DNA of 64,000 nt from UBA1127 sp034422455 (lineage in GTDB: Bacteria; Chloroflexota; Dehalococcoidia; Lucifugimonadales; UBA1127). Under the pieces are notes generated by a model. The model had not been told where the DNA came from, made no database searches, and worked only from the letters and a program-made list of their open reading frames with translations. The position numbers and the translations under genes were made by a program. Below are positions 59,986 through 64,000 of this stretch, in pieces (within the stretch, counting starts at the first letter, position 1; every line of letters starts with the position of its first letter). Location of the stretch: the NCBI GenBank assembly GCA_034422455.1, contig DAOUJQ010000008.1, forward strand, positions 1 through 64,000, written 5' to 3'.

Positions 59986-61272
59986 ATGCCGAGAGACAAC
60001 GTGGGTGAGCGGGAGCGGGAACTGCTGGACCTCGCGCAACGGGTCCTGCCAGGCGGCAGCACCGGCAACATCATCGCCATGGACACCGTCATCGCCCGGG
60101 GCAGCGGCCCCCGCGTGTGGGACGTCAGCGGCAACGAGTACATCGACTACGTCCTCGGCTCCGGTCCTATGCTCATCGGCCACGCCCACTCTGCCGTGAT
60201 GGCCGCCGTAGAGGAACAGCTCTCCAAAGGCACGACGTACTTCGGCCTCAATGAGCACGCGCTCTTGTTGGCTGAGGAGATTGTCCGGGCGCTCCCCTGC
60301 GCCGATAAGGTACGGTTCGCCAGCAGCGGCGCGGAGGCCACCTTCTACGCCATGCGCGTCGCCCGCGCCTATCGCGGCCGCGACAAGATCCTGAAGTTCG
60401 AGGGCGGCTTCCACGGCACCCACGACCACGCCATGATGAGCGTGAGCCCGCCGGCAGGCGACCTCCGGCCCTTCCCGGCGCCCGCGCCCGATGGCCTCGG
60501 CATCCCCGCCTCCGCGGCGGGGGACATGCTCGTCGCGCCGTTCAACGACATCGAGACGGCCTCCGCCATCATCGAGCGCTACCACGATGAGTTGGCGGGA
60601 GTCATCGTCGAGCCGTTGCAGCGCACCTTCGCGCCGGTGCCCGGCTTCCTGGAGGGCCTGCGCGATGTCACGAGCCAGTACGGCATCCCGCTCATCTTCG
60701 ACGAAATCGTGACCGGCTTCCGGTTCGCCTACGGCGGCGCGCAGGAGTATTACGGCGTGACGCCGGACCTCTGCTCGCTGGGCAAAACCGTAGCCGGCGG
60801 CTTTCCGCTCTCGGCCATCGCGGGCCGCGCGGAGATCATGGACTACTTCGCGCCATCGCCCGGCCGCGACGCCTTCGTGGCGCAGCAGGGCACGCTGAAC
60901 GGCAACCCCGTCGCGGCCGTCGCCGGGCTGGCGACGCTGGGTGTGCTTCGCGAGGAGGGCACTTACGAGCGCCTCTTCGCGACGGGCGCACGGCTCAAGA
61001 ACGCACTGGAGGAGTTGCTGCGGCAGGCCGAGATCCCGGCGCAGGTGATCGGAGAAGCGCCGATGTTCGACGTGGTGTTCACGGAGCACACCGTGGAGGA
61101 CTACCGCTCAGCCCTGGACCGCGACCGGGCCAAGCTGATGCGCTTCAACTCGCTGCTGCGGGCCCGCGGCATCTACAAGAACGACACCAAGTACTACGTC
61201 TCCACGGTCCACGGAGAGGCAGAGGTAGAGCAGACCATCGCGGCCTGGCGCTCCGCGCTGGAGGAGCTGTAG
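59986..61272 (+). CDS. Class III PLP aminotransferase, glutamate-1-semialdehyde aminomutase-like
   Basis: A 428-residue enzyme. The opening LLDLAQRVLPGGSTGN and GSGPRVWDVSGNEYIDYVLGSGPMLIGHAH resemble HemL-like proteins; SSGAEATFYAMRVARAYRGRDKILKFEGGFHG binds the cofactor; IFDEIVTGFRFAYGG holds the PLP-ring Asp; Lys267 in CSLGKTVAGGFPLSAIAGR forms the Schiff base. Many environmental bacteria have several such paralogues that are not for heme synthesis, so the true substrate is open. The ATG has GGGAGGG 6 nt upstream. Confidence 0.88.
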   Translation: MPRDNVGERERELLDLAQRVLPGGSTGNIIAMDTVIARGSGPRVWDVSGNEYIDYVLGSGPMLIGHAHSAVMAAVEEQLSKGTTYFGLNEHALLLAEEIVRALPCADKVRFASSGAEATFYAMRVARAYRGRDKILKFEGGFHGTHDHAMMSVSPPAGDLRPFPAPAPDGLGIPASAAGDMLVAPFNDIETASAIIERYHDELAGVIVEPLQRTFAPVPGFLEGLRDVTSQYGIPLIFDEIVTGFRFAYGGAQEYYGVTPDLCSLGKTVAGGFPLSAIAGRAEIMDYFAPSPGRDAFVAQQGTLNGNPVAAVAGLATLGVLREEGTYERLFATGARLKNALEELLRQAEIPAQVIGEAPMFDVVFTEHTVEDYRSALDRDRAKLMRFNSLLRARGIYKNDTKYYVSTVHGEAEVEQTIAAWRSALEEL

Positions 61273-61281
61273 GGGTAGGGA

Positions 61282-62223
61282 CTAGCCCCCAAACCGCCCC
61301 ATCACCTCCGACGCAAATTGTTCGTAGGTGGGCAGCAGCGCGTCCGGCGGGCAGAGCGCGTTGATGACGAAGTGGCCGACGCCCGCTTCCGTAAACGCCC
61401 CCACGCTCTCGGCGCAGTCGGCGGGCGTGCCCAGCAGCAGCGTGTCCGGGTCCAGCTCCCAGGCGTCGTCGCCGAAGCGTTGCCGCATCGCCAGAAGGAC
61501 ATCCTCCATCGCCTCCTCGCGAGTCCGGCCCATGCACATGTATATGTTGCACGATCACTCCAGCTTCGAGGGGTCGCGGCCCAGCCCGGCGGCCATCTCC
61601 TCGATAGCCGCCTTGCCCTCGGCGTAGCCCCGGGGCGTCATGCCGTGCGGGTGGAAGCCGTCGGCCCATTTGGCCGTCCGCTCCAGCATCCGCCGGGAGA
61701 AACGGCCGTTCCACATCGCGCCCGTCCAGATCGGCAGGTGCGGCTGCTGCACCGACCGCGGCTCCAGCGCCATGTCCTCCATGTGGTGGTGCGCGCCGCT
61801 GTGCGTGACCCGCTCCTCCGTGAGCAGTCGGCGAATGAGCTCTAGACCCTCGTCCGTCAGGCCGCGGCGATCCTCCGGCCGGACGCCCTGCACAACGAAG
61901 TCATCGTTGAAGACGCCACCGGACCCCAAGCCCAGCACCATCCGCCCTCCCGACAGCACGTCGATGGACGCGGCGATCTTGGCCGTCTGGTACGGGCTGC
62001 GAAAGGGCAGCACGGCGACGCCTGTGCCAAGCCGCATCCGCTCCGTGTGCTGCGCCACGGCCGCCAGCAGGATGAAGGGGTCCAGCGTCGGCAGGGTCTC
62101 CAGCTCCGGCACGAAGAACGAGCGATAGCCGAGCGCCTCCATGCGCCGGGCGAACTCCAGCGGCCCGATGACCCCGGACATCGAGACGCCGTTGTATTGC
62201 ACGCCAAACTGGATCTGCGCCAT
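61282..62223 (-). pseudogene. LLM-class (F420/FMN) oxidoreductase split by one in-frame TGA
   Basis: The frame from ATG 62223 (AAGGAG 7 nt upstream) runs 222 codons to TGA at 61557-61555 and continues in the same frame with SCNIYMCMGRTREEAMEDV to TAG at 61284-61282. Together they give a normal-length luciferase-like monooxygenase (313 residues plus the stop): VIGPLEFARRMEALGYRSFFVPE, TGVAVLPFRSPYQTAK, MVLGLGSGGVFNDDF, WTGAMWNGRFSRRMLERTAKWADGFHP and, after the stop, LLLGTPADCAESVGAFTEAGVGHFVINAL. Both parts are well conserved in style, so the stop is recent, recoded or a sequence error. Confidence 0.85.
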
Positions 62224-62242
62224 GGAAAAGCTCCTTAAAACA

Positions 62243-62281
62243 ACAGGGTGCGCGGGCCGAATCCTGACCCGCGCACCCTGT
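62243..62281 (-). terminator. Terminator after the membrane protein gene
   Basis: Perfect 14-bp arms ACAGGGTGCGCGGG/CCCGCGCACCCTGT with an 11-nt loop, followed on the minus strand by TGTTTTAA. It separates the membrane protein gene (ending 62338) from the LLM gene. Confidence 0.8.
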
Positions 62282-62337
62282 GGGTACGGTTGATGTGAAG
62301 CCCGCGGGCTTCCCGGAGACCGGGCGCCAAGCTGCCC

Positions 62338-63048
62338 CTAGGCCGTGTCCGCTGTCAGCTCGCTCCGTTCTTTGTACATGCCCAGCCCGATGATGAACAG
62401 GCAGATCCCTCCGATCCAGAGGATAGTGCTGTTCACGTACAGCAGCAGGTCAAGGCCCAGGTCCGGTGAGTTCAGCGCAACGATGAAGTTGACAAACCCC
62501 ACGACTCCGCCGATCACCAGGACGTAGCTGGCGATCTTGTAGATGTCCATCGAGCTGAACCGCGCGGCGAGCCCGTAGCCCGTCAGGAACGTCGCGATCG
62601 GGAACAGCGCCAGGAAAGCCATCGTGACCGCAATCGTGAGCACGTGTGCCTCCAACGCCGCTGCTGCAAAGTCCAAGCCGGAGTGGCCGAGGTCGTCGCG
62701 CTGCAGCAGGTGGATTGAGAAGTGCCGCATGCCCTGCGCAATGACAAGAATACTCCATTCGATGATGGACGCGACGATGCCGAACTGCAGCAGCCTTCCG
62801 GCCAGCCCGCCCTGGCTACTCGCCAGAGGATAGAGGCCCAGCACGCCGAAGACCATGAGCATCATCGAGATGAGTATGATGAACGTCATCCACTGTGCGA
62901 GGATTGCATTGTCCGCCCAGGCGTCCACTGTCGAGGCATAGTCGATCGGGTCCGCCATGTCGATCAGAAAGTTCCCCGGCATGAACATGGATCCCACAAA
63001 GGCAAGGACCACTCCCAGCATGAGCGCAAGACCCGCATGCTTGGTCAT
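62338..63048 (-). CDS. Integral membrane protein of unknown function
   Basis: A 236-residue protein with about six to seven membrane segments (LALMLGVVLAFVGSMFM, WMTFIILISMMLMVFGVLGLY, LQFGIVASIIEWSILVIAQ, VLTIAVTMAFLALFPIATFL, ASYVLVIGGVVGFVNFIVAL and STILWIGGICLFIIGLGMY) and a short charged C terminus. The ATG at 63048 has GGAGGGG about 10 nt upstream; the frame extends to 63108 but without support. Conserved-looking loop residues (GMRHFSIHLLQRDDLGHSGLDF) lie between segments 3 and 4. I do not recognise a family. Confidence 0.8.
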   Translation of the reverse strand: MTKHAGLALMLGVVLAFVGSMFMPGNFLIDMADPIDYASTVDAWADNAILAQWMTFIILISMMLMVFGVLGLYPLASSQGGLAGRLLQFGIVASIIEWSILVIAQGMRHFSIHLLQRDDLGHSGLDFAAAALEAHVLTIAVTMAFLALFPIATFLTGYGLAARFSSMDIYKIASYVLVIGGVVGFVNFIVALNSPDLGLDLLLYVNSTILWIGGICLFIIGLGMYKERSELTADTA

Positions 63049-63393
63049 TGTTGTACCCCCCTCCTCAGTATCGATTCGCCCGTCGTCTGGTGGTCCGGCG
63101 ACGGGCACCCCTCACGACGAATCGCAGCATAGCATTGAAGGCGCCGCTCCCACAAGCTACGAATTGGTCTCAAGTTATATGCGCCAATTATGCGACTGTA
63201 TAGACTCACCAGCCGTTTCGATACGTATTCCGCCAAAAGGGGATACCACTCAAGTAGCCGGATGGGTCCTTCATCTCACACTGATGCTCGCAATGGACGG
63301 AAGGCTCAGACTACAGTAGAATCTCGCTACAATTTACGCACGTGAAGAAGTCCTCGCGACGGGACCGCTTTGAAGCGGAGCAAGGAGGTCATC
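63049..63393. other. Divergent intergenic region
   Basis: A 345-bp gap, AT-richer than its surroundings, between the membrane protein (minus) and the DUF427 gene (plus). Apart from the promoter at 63294-63322 I see no ORF, RNA gene or repeat. Confidence 0.45.
63294..63322 (+). promoter_or_regulatory. Promoter of the DUF427 gene
   Basis: TGGACG (63294-63299), 17-nt spacer, TAGAAT (63317-63322), with AAGGAGG 6-7 nt before the ATG at 63394. Confidence 0.5.
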
Positions 63394-64000
63394 ATGACGC
63401 AGGTGTTCAACGCATACGCGGTTGGCGCGCATAAGGGCATCGAGGAGCACGTAGCCTTCCTGGAGCCAACGCCCAAGCGCATCAGGGCAACGTTCGAAGG
63501 CGAGACCATCGTCGACAGCAGGAACGCCGTCATCATGTACGAGACGCGGCACCAGCCCGTCTACTACATCCCCATAACCGATGTCCGGATGGACCTGCTG
63601 GAGGATACCGACCGGTCAACCCACTGACCCATCAAGGGAGACGCTCAGTACTGGAGCGTCAGGGTTGGCGAGCGCGTCGAGGAGAACGCCGTCTGGTGTT
63701 ACCCGGAGCCGCTCGACGGTTGCGTGGACGTCCGCGACTACGTGGCCTTCTACTGGAACAAGATGGACCACTGGTTTGAGGAAGAGGAAGAGGTTTTCAT
63801 TGGCCCCAAGGACCCCTACACCCGCGTCGACTGCCTTGCCAGCTCCCGCCACGTACGCGTCGAGCTGAACGGCGTCACCGTCGCCGAGACCGGCCGGCCC
63901 GTGCTGCTGATCGAGACGGGGCTGCCCCACCGCTACTACATCCCCGCGAGCGACGTCCGGCAAGACCTCCTTCGTCCCAGCGAGCGGGTCATCGGTTCGC
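63394..64000 (+). CDS. DUF427 (NTP_transf_9-like) protein, two tandem domains, in-frame TGA at a conserved Cys: candidate selenoprotein
   Basis: The frame from ATG 63394 (AAGGAGG upstream) runs 77 codons to TGA at 63625-63627 and stays open to the window edge. Domain 1: IRATFEGETIVDSRNAVIMYE, PVYYIPITDVRMDLLEDTDRSTH, then TGA, then PIKGDAQYWSVRVGERVEENAVWCYPEPL. DUF427 proteins typically read T-H-C-P-[FY]-K-G-x-A-x-Y-W-S here, so TGA replaces the conserved Cys. Domain 2 begins HVRVELNGVTVAETGRPVLLIETGLPHRYYIPASDVRQDLLRPSERV and is cut by the edge. A perfect stem-loop starts 12 nt after the TGA. Either Sec is inserted or the gene carries a fresh nonsense mutation; if the TGA is a stop the product would be a 77-residue fragment. 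Confidence 0.7.
63640..63660 (+). promoter_or_regulatory. Candidate bacterial SECIS stem-loop
   Basis: Perfect 7-bp stem GACGCTC/GAGCGTC with loop AGTACTG. The loop begins 19 nt after the TGA (63625-63627) and has G at its second position. Bacterial SECIS elements lie within the coding region just after the UGA, with an apical loop some 16-37 nt downstream and G in the first two loop positions, as I recall the published model. Confidence 0.45.

Noticed and set aside
59986..61272. hemL (heme biosynthesis) assignment
   Set aside because: It belongs to the wider class III family, but its neighbours are unrelated to heme synthesis and such paralogues are frequent, so no symbol is given.
61282..61539. 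A separate small gene downstream of the LLM gene
   Set aside because: It is in the same frame as the LLM gene and supplies its normal C terminus, so it is the rest of that gene.
61510..61557. Selenocysteine reading of the TGA in the LLM gene
   Set aside because: No stable stem-loop with the right spacing and loop G is visible after the TGA, and I cannot show that the family has Cys at this position.

Overview
The window is high-GC bacterial DNA (roughly 60-65% GC by eye) with dense genes. It carries many lipoprotein solute-binding proteins with Pro-Thr linkers, an F420/LLM-type oxidoreductase, paired Rieske oxygenases, NIPSNAP, class III and class V aminotransferases, and strong TTGACN-N16-18-TAnnnT promoters. 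My best guess is a Chloroflexota genome of the SAR202/Dehalococcoidia kind. This rests on gene content only; no rRNA or ribosomal marker gene is present.

Layout. 1-712: a partial VOC protein and its ArsR regulator, apparently leaderless. 712-13269 (all minus strand): a type I polyketide cluster made of a 3417-residue PKS (KS-AT-DH-cMT-ER-KR-ACP followed by KS and a wrecked AT), a free acyl carrier protein, an Sfp-type phosphopantetheinyl transferase and an alpha/beta hydrolase. A MarR regulator lies upstream. 14381-16798: one polypeptide carrying GAF, PAS-like, degenerate histidine kinase, receiver and winged-helix DNA-binding parts, with direct repeats in front of it. 17013-25553: housekeeping and metabolic genes (class V aminotransferase, HemW-like radical SAM, YchF, HolA, aldo/keto reductase, esterase, MFS). 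25737-31703: two tandem paralogous solute-binding lipoproteins, each behind a copy of the same terminator-promoter cassette, plus a TPR lipoprotein. 31905-41092: PAC2-like and HEPN proteins, Rieske oxygenase 1, hydrolases, an NCS2 permease with an extra C-terminal domain, an Amt transporter, a PNPOx-fold protein and a lipoprotein. 41253-45942: an operon of a small protein, Rieske oxygenase 2, a Gfo/Idh/MocA dehydrogenase and a solute-binding protein, read as uptake plus oxidation of an organic substrate. 46207-52497: aminotransferase, class II aldolase, a cluster of REP-like palindromes, NIPSNAP, a DUF433/DUF5615 toxin-antitoxin pair, DppB/DppC-type permeases and tRNA-Arg. 52581-64000: a large secreted repeat protein, an MFS protein with a long tail, an aldo/keto reductase, a class III aminotransferase, an LLM oxidoreductase split by an in-frame TGA, a membrane protein, and a DUF427 protein also split by an in-frame TGA.

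The most striking observation is at the right end. The DUF427 protein (from 63394) has a TGA exactly where the family has a conserved Cys in its T-H-C-P motif. The frame stays open and family-like beyond it, and a perfect 7-bp stem-loop begins 12 nt after the TGA, in the place expected of a bacterial SECIS element. It is a candidate new selenoprotein, with a recent nonsense mutation as the main alternative. Other points of interest are the PKS terminal module with a Gly in place of the AT nucleophile and a detached ACP, a KR with His at the catalytic Tyr position, the pseudokinase transcription factor, and the duplicated terminator-promoter cassette.
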